Shown here: positions 30,281 to 40,553 of the stretch, piece after piece
How positions within the stretch are numbered: position 1 is the first letter of the stretch
How the letters are laid out: the number at the start of each line of letters is the position of its first letter
From: Planococcus circulans
GTDB lineage: Bacteria > Bacillota > Bacilli > Bacillales_A > Planococcaceae
Assembly: GCF_020023385.1 (NCBI RefSeq)
Contig: NZ_JAIQCL010000016.1
Span: forward strand, 1 to 50,867
DNA length: 50,867 nt
Direction: 5' to 3'
Notes under the pieces: generated by a model
Database searches by the model: none
What the model was told of the DNA's origin: nothing
What the model saw: only the letters and a program-made list of their open reading frames with translations
Made by a program: the position numbers and the translations under genes

Positions 30281-31567
30281 ATGACATCAGTCGTAGTAGT
30301 AGGAACGCAATGGGGAGACGAAGGAAAAGGAAAGATCACAGATTTTCTATCTGAACATGCAGAAGTGATTGCACGTTACCAAGGCGGGAACAACGCTGGA
30401 CATACCATTATTTTTGGTGGAGAAACGTACAAATTGCATTTGATTCCTTCAGGGATTTTCTATAAGGATAAAACATCCGTAATCGGGAACGGCATGGTCG
30501 TAGATCCGAAAGCGCTTGTAAAAGAATTGAAAGGTCTTCATGACCGTGGAGTGACAACGGAGAACCTGCGCATTTCCAACCGCGCACATGTCCTATTGCC
30601 ATACCACATCAAGCAGGACGAAGTGGAAGAAGCACGCCGCGGAGCAAATAAGATCGGAACAACGGGCAAAGGCATCGGACCTGCTTATATGGACAAAGCA
30701 GCGCGTGTCGGAATTCGCATGGCGGATTTGTTGGACCATGTTGTGTTCGAGGAAAAACTGCGCATGAACTTAAAAGAGAAAAACCGTCTGTTCGAAAAGT
30801 TCTATGAAACAGAAGGATTCACTGTAGAAGAAATCATGGAAGAGTATTATGCATACGGCCAGGAAATCGCTAAATACGTAACGGACACATCAAAAGTATT
30901 GAACGATGCCATTGATGCAGGCCGCCGCGTATTGTTCGAAGGCGCTCAAGGCGTTATGCTCGATATCGACCAAGGGACTTACCCGTTCGTCACATCTTCC
31001 AACCCGGTAGCGGGCGGCGTGACAATCGGTGCAGGTGTTGGCCCGACAACGATCCAGCACGTCATCGGTGTCTGCAAAGCCTATACTTCACGTGTCGGCG
31101 ACGGACCGTTCCCCACTGAATTATTCGATGAAGTGGGCCAAAGAATCCGCGAAGTCGGCAAAGAATACGGAACAACCACTGGACGTCCACGCCGCATCGG
31201 CTGGTTCGACAGTGTTGTTGTGCGCCATGCAAGACGCGTCAGCGGTTTGACGGATTTAACGGTCAACTCGATCGACGTATTGGCAGGCCTTGATACGGTG
31301 AAGATTTGTACAGCTTACCGCTACCAGGGGGAATTGATCACGGAATACCCAGCGAACCTGCGTATGCTTGCTGATTGCGAACCAGTCTATGAAGAGCTGC
31401 CAGGCTGGCCGGAAGATGTAACCAACTGCAAATCACTGGATGAATTGCCTGCGAACGCGCGCCATTACTTGGAGCGTATTGCTCAATTGACAGGCGTTCA
31501 GATTTCGATTTTCTCTGTCGGTCCTGACCGTAACCAGACGAATATCGTTACGAGTGTTTGGAGATAA
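30281..31567 (+). CDS. purA: Adenylosuccinate synthetase
   Basis: Converts IMP, GTP and aspartate to adenylosuccinate, the first step from IMP to AMP. The P-loop GDEGKGK (12-18) with Asp13 and His41 of GGNNAGHT are present, as are [11 protein letters not shown] and [11 protein letters not shown]. 428 residues from the ATG after CGGAGGTG; an in-frame ATG 12 codons upstream has no ribosome-binding site. A PurR-type operator lies upstream. Confidence 0.98.
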   Translation: MTSVVVVGTQWGDEGKGKITDFLSEHAEVIARYQGGNNAGHTIIFGGETYKLHLIPSGIFYKDKTSVIGNGMVVDPKALVKELKGLHDRGVTTENLRISNRAHVLLPYHIKQDEVEEARRGANKIGTTGKGIGPAYMDKAARVGIRMADLLDHVVFEEKLRMNLKEKNRLFEKFYETEGFTVEEIMEEYYAYGQEIAKYVTDTSKVLNDAIDAGRRVLFEGAQGVMLDIDQGTYPFVTSSNPVAGGVTIGAGVGPTTIQHVIGVCKAYTSRVGDGPFPTELFDEVGQRIREVGKEYGTTTGRPRRIGWFDSVVVRHARRVSGLTDLTVNSIDVLAGLDTVKICTAYRYQGELITEYPANLRMLADCEPVYEELPGWPEDVTNCKSLDELPANARHYLERIAQLTGVQISIFSVGPDRNQTNIVTSVWR

Positions 31568-31597
31568 TTTCAACTAAGAATCCATAAAAACTTCAGG

Positions 31598-31627
31598 AAG
31601 CAGTCGCCTTTGGGCGGCTGCTTTTTG
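31598..31627 (+). terminator. purA terminator
   Basis: AAGCAGTCGCC and GGCGGCTGCTT (one G-U pair) with a 4-base loop, then TTT, just after purA. Confidence 0.9.
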
Positions 31628-31956
31628 TGGTTTTTTGTCTTTTCCCAGTTTCGTCACATGTGAAGAAGTGGAGGTGGAAAGCGTTGTGACAAATATGACA
31701 GATGATGGAGCGGTAAAGACGGAAAGAGTAAGGTTTTAGACTCGATTTCCATAGATTTTTTCTCAGCTGATTTGATGTAAAGCAAAATAAATCCAATTAA
31801 TAACTATAAGTGGATTGAATGATACATTTATGTGACATAGGCTAATATTTTGTTGTTCATTGGGTTGATTATGATAAAGTTGGGAAGGCAAAAACCAGCA
31901 TCTGCAGAATCGCTGCAGAAATGGTGCGCACTCGTTATGAAGGAGTTAACCAAGAC
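31628..31956. other. Intergenic region before the M23 peptidase gene
   Basis: About 330 bases, AT-rich. I see no gene, no clear sigma-A promoter and no full WalR box (TGTWAH-N5-TGTWAH), only partial matches such as TGTGACAAATATGACA near 31685. The promoter of the downstream gene must lie here, possibly for an alternative sigma factor. Confidence 0.4.
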
Positions 31957-33234
31957 ATGAAATTCACTTTGAAAGAAAATAAAGGGCTTCAATTGAAGCT
32001 GGGGGCTGCAGCGGCGCTGTTGCTGTCAGTGATTGGAGCGAATACAATATTTGCGGAAAATCCAAAAGAAGAATTTGAAACGATTCATCATTTGTACAGC
32101 GAGGGTGAGTACCTTGGCGCGGTTTCACAGGAGGAGTCGATTGAAGAGCTGGTTGATGACAAGCTGGCGGCAGCGGACCAAAAGTTCAAAGAGTTGAAGC
32201 TGGAACTAAGCGAAGAGTTCAATGTGGTGACGGAGCAGAGCTTTTCACCGAATGCGGCTGATGAGGAAGAGGCATTGGAGCGGCTGGATGATCAATTGGC
32301 GATCCAGGCATCAGCCTTTGCCCTCGCAGTCGACGATGAATTGACGGTTTATTTAAAGGACCGGGCAGCGTATGAAGAAACCGTCAGGCACTTAAAGCTT
32401 GCGGCTGTGCCTGAACCGGAATTGAAAGCTTGGGAAGATCAACAGGCATCTGAGGAAAGCCTGCCTGAACTGAAAGCTGGAGAAACACGCATAACGGATG
32501 TAGCCATCGATCAAAAAATATGGGGTGTGACCAAGCAGGTCGATCCGAAAAGCGTCAAGACCCCGGAACAGGCAGCGGCTTTTCTCTTGGATGAAGCCAA
32601 AGTGAAGGTCACTGTGAAGAAAGAACAAAAAGAAAAAGAAGCGATCGATTACAAAGTCGTTGAAAAAGATAATAAAAACCTGTTTATCGGAAAAACAAAA
32701 GTGGATCAAAAAGGGAAAAAAGGCGAGAAGACCGTGAGCTATACGATCACTGAAGAAAACGGCAAGCAGCTGGAGCGCGTAAAAGATAGGGAAGAAATAA
32801 CCAAAAAGCCTGTAGAAGAAATTAAGTTGAACGGCATTAAAGAACTCCCTGCAGTAGGAACCGGAAGATTTGCATGGCCGGCTGAAGGCGGCTATATTTC
32901 GAGTGAGCGTGGGCAGCGCTGGGGCAGAATGCATAACGGCATCGATATTGCCCAGCCGGATGGCCTTGCCATCAAGTCTGCAGACCATGGAGTTGTGAAG
33001 GCTGCAGGAGCTGCAGGGACATTCGGCAATCGTGTAGTGGTCAATCACCAAAATGGCTACGAGACGATCTATGCCCATCTGTCAGCGATTGATGTAAAGG
33101 TAGGGGACACAGTTCCAAAAGGCACCAAGCTAGGAGAGATGGGGAATACGGGACGCTCGACAGGTCTCCACCTGCATTTGGAAATCTCATTGAATGGTGT
33201 TACCCAAAATCCACTAAATTATATCTCATCTTGA
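31957..33234 (+). CDS. Peptidoglycan M23 endopeptidase with G5 domain
   Basis: A secreted or membrane-anchored cell-wall hydrolase of 425 residues. A hydrophobic signal/anchor (about 15-33) is followed by a long Glu/Lys-rich region. A G5-like domain (GKTKVDQKGKKGEKTVSY and KPVEEIKLNG, about 230-280) and a C-terminal M23 metallopeptidase domain complete it. The zinc-site pattern HNGIDI, the YAHLSAI strand and HLHLEI are intact. The ATG follows GAAGGAG. Its place between purA and walRK suggests a role in wall remodelling under WalRK control; that link is inference. Confidence 0.88.
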   Translation: MKFTLKENKGLQLKLGAAAALLLSVIGANTIFAENPKEEFETIHHLYSEGEYLGAVSQEESIEELVDDKLAAADQKFKELKLELSEEFNVVTEQSFSPNAADEEEALERLDDQLAIQASAFALAVDDELTVYLKDRAAYEETVRHLKLAAVPEPELKAWEDQQASEESLPELKAGETRITDVAIDQKIWGVTKQVDPKSVKTPEQAAAFLLDEAKVKVTVKKEQKEKEAIDYKVVEKDNKNLFIGKTKVDQKGKKGEKTVSYTITEENGKQLERVKDREEITKKPVEEIKLNGIKELPAVGTGRFAWPAEGGYISSERGQRWGRMHNGIDIAQPDGLAIKSADHGVVKAAGAAGTFGNRVVVNHQNGYETIYAHLSAIDVKVGDTVPKGTKLGEMGNTGRSTGLHLHLEISLNGVTQNPLNYISS

Positions 33235-33241
33235 TGTTCAG

Positions 33242-33270
33242 AACCGCGCCATGGCAATGGGCGGTTTTTC
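33242..33270 (+). terminator. M23 gene terminator
   Basis: AACCGCGCCAT / ATGGGCGGTT with a bulge and a GGCA loop, followed by TTTTTC. Confidence 0.75.
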
Positions 33271-33412
33271 TTTGTGTCTAATGGGGCTGGACAGGGGCTT
33301 AGCCGCTGATAGGTGCGAAATGGCCTAAACAATGATAAAGTATAGGGTAGTAAAGAATGTGCAACGAAAAGAAAAAAGGGTGTAAGCGTGAAGAAAAAGG
33401 GGAGAATTAATG

Positions 33413-34120
33413 ATGAGCAAAACCATTCTGGTTGTAGACGATGAGAAACCGATTGCAGACATTCTGCAGTTCAACTTAAAAAAAGAAGGCTTTAATGTAG
33501 TGTGTGCTTATGATGGAGATGAAGCGATCAAGATAGCGGGAGAAATCCAACCGGACTTGATGTTGTTGGATATTATGCTGCCAAATCGTGATGGCATGGA
33601 AGTATGCCGTGAAATCCGGAAGAAATTCGACTTTCCAATCATTATGCTGACGGCAAAAGACTCGGAGATCGATAAAGTTCTCGGCCTGGAATTGGGTGCG
33701 GATGATTATGTCACCAAACCTTTCTCGACCCGTGAATTGATTGCACGCGTGAAAGCGAATTTGCGCCGCCAAAATATTGCGCCGGCTGAAGAAGAAGGCC
33801 AAAACTCAAACGATATCCAAGTCGGCTCACTAACGATTCAGCCCGATGCCTATCTTGTGTTGAAGCGTGAAGAAACCATTGAATTGACACACCGTGAATT
33901 TGAATTGCTGCATTACCTCGGCAAGCATATCGGCCAGGTGATGACGCGCGAGCATTTGCTGCAGACGGTATGGGGATATGATTATTTCGGCGATGTTCGG
34001 ACAGTGGATGTCACGATTCGCCGATTGCGTGAAAAAATCGAAGACAACCCGAGCCATCCAGCATGGATCGTAACGCGTCGCGGTGTCGGGTATTATTTGC
34101 GAAATCCTGAACAGGAGTAA
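33413..34120 (+). CDS. walR: Response regulator WalR (YycF)
   Basis: OmpR-family regulator of the essential WalRK system, which controls autolysins and wall homeostasis. Phosphoacceptor Asp53 lies in [10 protein letters not shown], with Thr80 and Lys102 also conserved; Thr101, the residue targeted by PrkC in B. subtilis, is present. The C-terminal winged helix ends [14 protein letters not shown]. Two adjacent ATGs occur; the second (235 residues, [11 protein letters not shown]) has better spacing from AAGGGGAG. It heads walRKHIJ. Confidence 0.97.
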   Translation: MSKTILVVDDEKPIADILQFNLKKEGFNVVCAYDGDEAIKIAGEIQPDLMLLDIMLPNRDGMEVCREIRKKFDFPIIMLTAKDSEIDKVLGLELGADDYVTKPFSTRELIARVKANLRRQNIAPAEEEGQNSNDIQVGSLTIQPDAYLVLKREETIELTHREFELLHYLGKHIGQVMTREHLLQTVWGYDYFGDVRTVDVTIRRLREKIEDNPSHPAWIVTRRGVGYYLRNPEQE

Positions 34121-34124
34121 CTGA

Positions 34125-35951
34125 ATGTCAAAAGTAAACTTTTTAAAATCGATACATGTAAAATTTGTTTTGATCTATATTCTGCTGATTCTTTTAGCCA
34201 TGCAGATTATCGGACTTTATTTTGCCCAACAGCTTGAAGAAACCCTGAAAGGGAATTTTGAAAGCTCTATTGAAGACCGGATGGAAATCATCGAATTCAG
34301 TGTGCGGGAAGAAATGATCAAAGAACGTACAGAGGAAGATTTGACGCTTGAGCAGACGCTGCGGACAGTGTTATATGGTTTCCAATCGGATGATATCAAT
34401 GAAATCCGCGTCGTCAACACACGCTACAGCATTTTGGCGTCTTCAGATATCGAAAACCAGTCGTTGGTCGGCCAACGATCGACAACCGACCTGGTACGGC
34501 AAACCATTATCGGAGAAACCGAAATGGAACAGACCTATGTCGACCCAGACAGCGAAGAGCGGGTTTGGGTGCGAACCCAGCCGATTATTGCAGCAGGCGG
34601 CGAGATTCTTGGAACCTTATACGTTGTAGCGGAAATTGAAAACGTCTATGACCAAATGGACGATATCAATTCCATACTCGCGGGAGGCACCGCCATTTCC
34701 CTGGTCATCACGGCAATTTTAGGAATCCTGGTCGCCCAGACGATTTCACGGCCGATTGCGGATATGCGCAAGCAGGCACAGGCCATGGCAAAAGGGAATT
34801 TCTCGCGCAAAGTACGGGTGTACAGCGATGACGAAATTGGCCAGCTTGCCCGCGCCTTCAACCATTTGACGAACAGGCTGCAGGAATCCCAACAGTCGAC
34901 CGAAAGTGAACGCCGCAAACTGGCGTCAGTCCTTTCCAATATGACGGATGGCGTACTGTCGACAGATAGAAGAGGCCGAATCATCCTGATCAATGACCCT
35001 GCGCTCCAATTGCTGAATGTTTCACGTGAAACGGTGATTAATCGCCCGGTAACGAGCATATTGGGGTTGGAAGAAGAATATACGTTTGAAGACTTGATCG
35101 ATATGAAAGAGGCAGTAACACTTGATTTCGGTTCGCACGAACAAAGTACCTTATTGCGAACGACATTTTCGGTCATTCAAAAAGAGACCGGCTTTGTCAA
35201 CGGGTTGATTGCAGTTTTGCATGACAATACCGAGCAGGAAAAGATCGATATGGAACGCCGTGAATTCGTGGCCAATGTATCGCATGAATTGCGGACGCCT
35301 TTGACCACTATGCGCAGTTACCTGGAAGCATTGGCTGATGGCGCGTGGCAGGATCCGAATCTGGCTCCGAACTTCCTGAATGTCACGCAGACAGAAACAG
35401 AGCGGATGATCCGGCTCGTCAATGATTTGCTGAAGTTATCAAAAATGGACTCCAGCGAAACCGAAATGAGCAAGGAAATGGTCGAGTTCAATGTCTTTTT
35501 CAACCGAATCATCGACCGTTTTGAAATGTCGAAATCACAAAAAGTGCGTTTTGAACGGCATTTGCCCAAAGAACAGTATTTTGTGGAAATCGATCCTGAC
35601 AAACTGACGCAGGTAATTGATAATATTATTTCCAATGCGTTGAAATATTCTCCGGAAGGCGGAAAAATCCGCTTTGGCATGACTGTGGAAGAAGGATTTT
35701 TATTGATCCAAATCAGTGATGAAGGAATGGGGATTCCGAAAGAAAATGTAGATCGTATTTTTGATCGTTTTTACCGTGTCGATCGCGCAAGATCCCGTGA
35801 AATGGGCGGGACTGGTTTAGGGTTGGCCATTTCAAAAGAAATGATCAATGCACATGGAGGCGTCATCTGGGCAGAGAGCAAGTATGGAAAAGGAACGACT
35901 ATTTTCTTTACACTGCCTTTCGAGATGGACGATGGGAGTGAGTGGGATTGA
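34125..35951 (+). CDS. walK: Sensor histidine kinase WalK (YycG)
   Basis: Membrane kinase partner of WalR, 608 residues. First membrane helix about 13-34, an extracellular PDC/Cache-like domain (35-182), a second helix (about 187-206), HAMP (207-258), PAS (262-370) and the kinase core. The phosphoacceptor is His387 in VSHELRTPL; the ATPase boxes DEGMGIP and GGTGLGLAIS follow. The coding sequence contains a near-perfect parS (35018-35033). It starts four bases after walR and overlaps walH. Confidence 0.97.
   Translation: MSKVNFLKSIHVKFVLIYILLILLAMQIIGLYFAQQLEETLKGNFESSIEDRMEIIEFSVREEMIKERTEEDLTLEQTLRTVLYGFQSDDINEIRVVNTRYSILASSDIENQSLVGQRSTTDLVRQTIIGETEMEQTYVDPDSEERVWVRTQPIIAAGGEILGTLYVVAEIENVYDQMDDINSILAGGTAISLVITAILGILVAQTISRPIADMRKQAQAMAKGNFSRKVRVYSDDEIGQLARAFNHLTNRLQESQQSTESERRKLASVLSNMTDGVLSTDRRGRIILINDPALQLLNVSRETVINRPVTSILGLEEEYTFEDLIDMKEAVTLDFGSHEQSTLLRTTFSVIQKETGFVNGLIAVLHDNTEQEKIDMERREFVANVSHELRTPLTTMRSYLEALADGAWQDPNLAPNFLNVTQTETERMIRLVNDLLKLSKMDSSETEMSKEMVEFNVFFNRIIDRFEMSKSQKVRFERHLPKEQYFVEIDPDKLTQVIDNIISNALKYSPEGGKIRFGMTVEEGFLLIQISDEGMGIPKENVDRIFDRFYRVDRARSREMGGTGLGLAISKEMINAHGGVIWAESKYGKGTTIFFTLPFEMDDGSEWD
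35018..35033. promoter_or_regulatory. parS: parS-like site inside walK
   Basis: TGTTTCACGTGAAACG matches the parS palindrome at 15 of 16 positions (last base G instead of A). It encodes part of NVSRETV in the PAS region. It is about 16 kb from the parB parS. Confidence 0.75.
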
Positions 35952-37273
35952 AATATGTAGAGCAAATTAAATCGTTTGCGTTACTTTTGCTGATCCTGCT
36001 CAGTCTGGCATTGACCTTCACCATCTGGACTTTCACTCCTACACACGAAACCATCGAGCCGTCGACTACAGTGGATGAGCCGATCGCACAAACCAAAAAT
36101 CCTGAGGAAGTTGTCAGGCCTGTAAAATTACTGTTTCATACTGAGGATACGGTCAGAGGAACTACTGAACAAAGCAATATCAATCTGCTGATCGACTCTC
36201 TGAAACTATGGGAGATCCAAGATATAAGAGTGGTACAGGAAGATGCGACTCCTGCGACGCTGGAATCCTATATGCATAGCGCGAACCGTGCCGTTATCTA
36301 CTACCCGGGCGTGGTTCCTTTTCCGGTATTCGATTCGATCACCAATATTGTCGATACGGCGATTCCTGAATCTTCATTTGACCGGATCGTCATTGAATGG
36401 GAAGCTCCGGCTAACGATCGTCCGGCTTTGTATTTCATCAATAGCCTATCGGGGAGAATTTATAAAGCCGCTGTTCCGGCAGAAGATCTGCGCCAATTCC
36501 AAGCTGACATTTTACCGGAAACGGTTGACTACGAACCTTATATTACTGATGAAAAAATCGGGCCCTTACCGATTTATGTACAGGAAGACGAAGTCGAGAA
36601 ATCCAGCATCTATTACGTACTGGAAGAAACACCGACTGCAAAATTTGCTGAAGCTTTGCTCGACAGCCCGGGGCTGGCATTGTCAGCAGATTTAACGACA
36701 CAGGAATACAAAGATGATTCCGGTGCGCTGATGAGGGAGAATTCGGCCAACAAAAGCATCAGCTATATTCAGCCGAAAGCTGAAACTTCCGATCCGGCAA
36801 TTCCTTCCGACTTGTTATTCGATTCCTTCGGCTATATCAATGAACATGGCGGCTGGACGGATGATTATTTCTACGCCGGAATGAATTCGGTGAGCCAGCA
36901 AATCAAGTATCAATTGTATGTAGAAGATTTACCGGTTTTCAGTACCAGCACCACAACCAGCTTGGATATCATATGGGGGATAGACGCTGGCGAGGAGCAG
37001 GTTTACAGCTATCTTCGTCCGACCTACCAGCTGGATTCTGAAGCTGAGAAAAGAGTGGCCATCCTGGCTTCCGGAGAAGCGGTTCTAAAAGCCATCACAG
37101 AAATGGACGATCAGGATCCATCCGATGTAACGGCGATTGCCCCTGCCTATAAGTTGACGAGAAGTGAAGAGCGTTTGATCACTTTTGAGCCGGCATGGTA
37201 TTTCGAAGTGAATGGTGTATGGACCGAACTGACGAGCGAATTGACAGGAGGGCGTAAACTTGGATTGGAATAA
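35948..37273 (+). CDS. walH: WalRK regulatory protein WalH (YycH)
   Basis: Membrane-anchored extracytoplasmic protein that, with WalI, modulates WalK. One N-terminal membrane helix (about 9-29, FALLLLILLSLALTF) precedes a large external region. I favour the TTG start overlapping the walK stop (TTGA), nine bases after GGGAG; a GTG two codons upstream is also in frame but too close to that site. 441 residues, typical. The sequence is less conserved than its neighbours, as is usual for this family. Confidence 0.9.
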   Translation: MKYVEQIKSFALLLLILLSLALTFTIWTFTPTHETIEPSTTVDEPIAQTKNPEEVVRPVKLLFHTEDTVRGTTEQSNINLLIDSLKLWEIQDIRVVQEDATPATLESYMHSANRAVIYYPGVVPFPVFDSITNIVDTAIPESSFDRIVIEWEAPANDRPALYFINSLSGRIYKAAVPAEDLRQFQADILPETVDYEPYITDEKIGPLPIYVQEDEVEKSSIYYVLEETPTAKFAEALLDSPGLALSADLTTQEYKDDSGALMRENSANKSISYIQPKAETSDPAIPSDLLFDSFGYINEHGGWTDDYFYAGMNSVSQQIKYQLYVEDLPVFSTSTTTSLDIIWGIDAGEEQVYSYLRPTYQLDSEAEKRVAILASGEAVLKAITEMDDQDPSDVTAIAPAYKLTRSEERLITFEPAWYFEVNGVWTELTSELTGGRKLGLE

Positions 37274-38072
37274 AACCAAGACGATCTTTATCATTGTCTT
37301 TTCTATTTTGAACGTCTTTTTGTATTCCTTGTATTTGGACCGTTATACAGAATCCAAAAACACGGAAGTCCTTTCGGAATCTTCAGTGGAGGAAAAAATG
37401 AAAGGTGACGAAATCACCTATTCGAATCTGCCGGAAATTACCGAGAGCATGCCGTATATTCGCGGGGAAACGAAACTGCTCACTGCTAAAGAAGCACCAC
37501 AAGAAAATGTTCAGGTCAATATCCAAGATGGGAAACAGTTGCAGGTTGCCTATGAAGCGCCTGTTCCCCTGACAGGGGGAGAAGAAAGCGCGGAAGCCTT
37601 GACGATGTTCGTTGAAGAAAATGTTCATGAAGGTGCTTCCTACGAATTATGGGAAATCGATGAAGAACAAAACAAAGCTGTCTTTTTCCAAAGCTTTGAA
37701 GGGGATACGCTATACCTTAGCAAAGATGGGAAATTGACCGTTTACTGGGATAATGCAGGGAATATTGTCCGTTACGAACAAACGATGTTCACGGATATTA
37801 TTGAAAACGAAGAACCGAAAGAATTAGTGTCCGCCATCAGAGCGATTCACACGCTTTACCAAAAAAATATGCTGGAACGTGAATTGGCGATTACGAAAAC
37901 CGAGTTGGGCTATTCCGTCCATGTACAAGTATCGGAAAATCGCCATATGTTTGTACCGACCTGGCATATTCAAGCGGAGCTTTCCGATGGCAGCCGTCAG
38001 GACTTTTTCGTGAATGCCGTAAAAGATGGCGTCATCGAGTTGAACAAACAACAAGAGGAAGAAGTAGAGTAA
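37260..38072 (+). CDS. walI: WalRK regulatory protein WalI (YycI)
   Basis: Partner of WalH in control of WalK. It begins MDWNKTKTIFIIVFSILNVF, almost identical to B. subtilis YycI, giving one membrane helix, then an external domain of about 240 residues. The start is TTG, preceded by ACAGGAGGG, and overlaps the end of walH by 14 bases. 270 residues. Confidence 0.95.
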   Translation: MDWNKTKTIFIIVFSILNVFLYSLYLDRYTESKNTEVLSESSVEEKMKGDEITYSNLPEITESMPYIRGETKLLTAKEAPQENVQVNIQDGKQLQVAYEAPVPLTGGEESAEALTMFVEENVHEGASYELWEIDEEQNKAVFFQSFEGDTLYLSKDGKLTVYWDNAGNIVRYEQTMFTDIIENEEPKELVSAIRAIHTLYQKNMLERELAITKTELGYSVHVQVSENRHMFVPTWHIQAELSDGSRQDFFVNAVKDGVIELNKQQEEEVE

Positions 38073-38084
38073 GGAGATTTTGCT

Positions 38085-38873
38085 ATGCAATTCAGTGTAT
38101 TAGCCAGCGGCTCAAGCGGCAATGCCACTTATATAGAAAATGGGGAACATTCCTTCCTGGTCGATGCGGGACTCAGCGGCCGCAAGATGGAAGAGCTGTT
38201 TGCGGCAATCGGCAAGAAAATGAGCGATTTGGATGGAATTTTGGTCACGCATGAACATAGTGACCATATCAAAGGGCTTGGCATCGTTGCGCGCAAACAC
38301 AAGGTGCCCATTTATGCCAATGCCAAAACCTGGACAGCAATGGACGGACTAATCGGAGCGGTTCCGGTCGAACAGCGTTTCCATTTTGATATGGATACTG
38401 TGAAGACCTTCGGTTCGCTGGATATTGAATCCTTTGCCGTGTCCCACGATGCAGCAGATCCGATGTTCTACGTTTTTCATGCGGCCGGCCGGAAGCTGTC
38501 GCTGATTACCGATACCGGCTATGTCAGCGACCGGATGAAAGGTGTGATTCAGGCGTCCGATTCCTATGTGTTTGAAAGCAATCATGATGTCGGCATGCTC
38601 CAGATGGGCCGCTATCCATGGTCTGTCAAACGCCGGATTCTCAGCGATGTCGGCCACGTCTCCAATGAAGATGCAGCAGTCGCCATGAGTGAAGTGCTTG
38701 CTGAAAAACCGACCCGAATTTACCTGTCGCATTTGAGCAAAGACAATAACATGAAGGACCTGGCACGCATGAGCGTCGAACAGACCCTGCAGACAAAAGG
38801 CATCATCGTTGGCGAGTATGTCGACCTTCTCGACACGGATGCCAATATCCCAACTAAATTAATCGTTGTGTAA
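38085..38873 (+). CDS. walJ: Metallo-beta-lactamase fold exonuclease WalJ (YycJ)
   Basis: Soluble MBL-fold protein of 262 residues with the metal motif THEHSDH (His56, His58, Asp60, His61) and [11 protein letters not shown] at the N terminus. B. subtilis YycJ is an exonuclease with a proposed role in mismatch repair; its presence in the wal operon is conserved although the link to wall control is unclear. A strong terminator follows, ending the wal operon before htrA. Confidence 0.94.
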   Translation: MQFSVLASGSSGNATYIENGEHSFLVDAGLSGRKMEELFAAIGKKMSDLDGILVTHEHSDHIKGLGIVARKHKVPIYANAKTWTAMDGLIGAVPVEQRFHFDMDTVKTFGSLDIESFAVSHDAADPMFYVFHAAGRKLSLITDTGYVSDRMKGVIQASDSYVFESNHDVGMLQMGRYPWSVKRRILSDVGHVSNEDAAVAMSEVLAEKPTRIYLSHLSKDNNMKDLARMSVEQTLQTKGIIVGEYVDLLDTDANIPTKLIVV

Positions 38874-38875
38874 CC

Positions 38876-38911
38876 AACAGCCGGAAGCGGATCAGCTTCC
38901 GGCTGTTTTTG
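38876..38911 (+). terminator. wal operon terminator
   Basis: A perfect 13-bp stem AACAGCCGGAAGC / GCTTCCGGCTGTT with a 6-base loop, followed by TTT, right after walJ. Confidence 0.95.
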
Positions 38912-39127
38912 TTTGGAGGGAGATAGACTAATTGGCGAAGTGGTTTCTAAAAAGATGAATATATAAGTTGAATTAAAGAAACCAGCTTTTACCCAACGCT
39001 TCGGACGCGCCGGCGCTAAGAGATTTAGGGAATTCAAAGAAAGCCTGCAACTCTTCCAGCTTGCTTTGTCTGTTTCAACTTTCTAAACTAAGGTTAAAGA
39101 GATAGAAGAAGAGAAAGGATGAAGGCA

Positions 39128-40336
39128 ATGGGCTATTACAATCAGACACCGAGTGGCAGGCAAAAGCCGAGCCGTTTGGGCGCATTTGCTGCAGGGCTGG
39201 CGGGAGTGGCGGCCGGTGCTTTATTGGTATGGTTGTTGTTCTATACGATGCCAGAGCTGAGACCCGATACGGGTAGTGAAACGCAAATCGTCCAACAGGA
39301 ATCCGAGGGGCAATCCGAGTCGGTTTCAGTCGAAATTACGACGGATGTGACAGAGGCGGTTGAAATTGCAGCGGATTCTGTAGTGGGGGTTACAAATCTA
39401 CAAGCGGTCGGCGATTTCTGGTCCCAATCACCTCAGCCTCAACAGGAGCAGGAAGTTGGAACCGGCTCAGGCGTCATTTATAAAAATGAAGATGGAACAG
39501 CTCATGTTGTTACCAACCATCACGTGATTGACGGTGCCAGTGGCATAGAAGTGACGCTTTCTGATGGTTCTAAAGTGGAAGCGACTTTGGTCGGCAGCGA
39601 CATCTGGACAGATTTGGCTGTTCTTGAGATGGATGGAGCCAAAGTACAGGCTGTTGCTCAATTCGGCGATTCGGATGCCTTAAAACAAGGAGAGACCGTC
39701 ATCGCCATCGGCAATCCGCTGGGCCTTGATTTCTCGGGCTCGGTGACAACAGGCGTCGTGTCCGGAACAGATCGAGCAGTCCCAGTGGATTTGGACGGGG
39801 ATGGCCAAGAGGACTGGCAGGCAGAAGTGCTGCAGACGGATGCTGCGATCAATCCCGGCAACAGTGGCGGTGCGCTTGTTAACCTGGCAGGCCAGCTGAT
39901 CGGCATCAATTCCATGAAGATCGCCACCTCAGCAGTGGAAGGCATCGGCTTTTCGATTCCGATCAATTCCGCTATGCCGGTTATCCGTTCACTTGAAGAA
40001 AACGGCGAAATGATTCGTCCGGCAATGGGGATTACATTGATGGATCTTGCTCAAGTGCCTCAAATGCACCGCGAGGACACCTTAAACTTGCCTGAAGACG
40101 TCACACAAGGTGTTGTCGTTAATTCAGTTGTAGATGGATCAGCGGCAGATGAGGCCGGAATGGAGCAGTATGACGTCATTGTGGAGATGGATGGTATAGC
40201 GATAGCCGATATCATCGAATTGCGCCAGCATCTGTACAATGAAAAAGAAATTGGCGACACAATGACCGTAAGTGCTTACCGCGATGGTGAATTGATGGAG
40301 TTTGAGTTGGAGCTTGTTGATAATTCAGCTTTATAG
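39128..40336 (+). CDS. htrA: HtrA/DegP-like serine protease
   Basis: Membrane-anchored quality-control protease of 402 residues. A short cytoplasmic tail and membrane helix (about 17-41) precede a trypsin-like domain with triad His132, Asp162 and Ser246 (NHHVID, TDLAVL, NPGNSGGAL), then one PDZ domain (about 300-395). Located after walJ, as in many Bacillales. The ATG nine bases into the frame (MGYYNQ) has better ribosome-binding spacing than the first ATG at 39119. A terminator separates it from the wal operon and no clear promoter is seen in the 210-base gap. Confidence 0.95.
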   Translation: MGYYNQTPSGRQKPSRLGAFAAGLAGVAAGALLVWLLFYTMPELRPDTGSETQIVQQESEGQSESVSVEITTDVTEAVEIAADSVVGVTNLQAVGDFWSQSPQPQQEQEVGTGSGVIYKNEDGTAHVVTNHHVIDGASGIEVTLSDGSKVEATLVGSDIWTDLAVLEMDGAKVQAVAQFGDSDALKQGETVIAIGNPLGLDFSGSVTTGVVSGTDRAVPVDLDGDGQEDWQAEVLQTDAAINPGNSGGALVNLAGQLIGINSMKIATSAVEGIGFSIPINSAMPVIRSLEENGEMIRPAMGITLMDLAQVPQMHREDTLNLPEDVTQGVVVNSVVDGSAADEAGMEQYDVIVEMDGIAIADIIELRQHLYNEKEIGDTMTVSAYRDGELMEFELELVDNSAL

Positions 40337-40341
40337 GAGTG

Positions 40342-40378
40342 AACCCGTGTAGAATTTCGATTCTACGCGGGTTTTTTG
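40342..40378 (+). terminator. htrA terminator
   Basis: AACCCGTGTAGAA and TTCTACGCGGGTT (one G-U pair) with a 6-base loop, then TTTT. A second hairpin, GAAAGCACT / AGTGCTTTC (40391-40423), lies just after it. Confidence 0.92.
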
Positions 40379-40459
40379 CTGTTAGGTTAAGAAAGCACTT
40401 TAGGCGGACAATGGAGTGCTTTCTATTATTTCTTTAAAGAGTGTCAGAGATATAAACGA

Positions 40460-40487
40460 TTGTTTGGCTAATATGCTTTGGTGTAAT
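40460..40487 (+). promoter_or_regulatory. Possible promoter before yyzF-rlmH
   Basis: TTGTTT, a 16-base spacer and TGTAAT. Moderate match; it lies upstream of the DnaA-box cluster. Confidence 0.45.
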
Positions 40488-40553
40488 ACTATTCGAAATT
40501 GCAAATGCGTAGATTAATCACCGCACATATTGTTCGGGAATAGGAAAAGGGCG

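Noticed and set aside
31640..31956. WalR binding site upstream of the M23 peptidase gene
   Set aside because: Only half-matches to TGTWAH-N5-TGTWAH were found on either strand.
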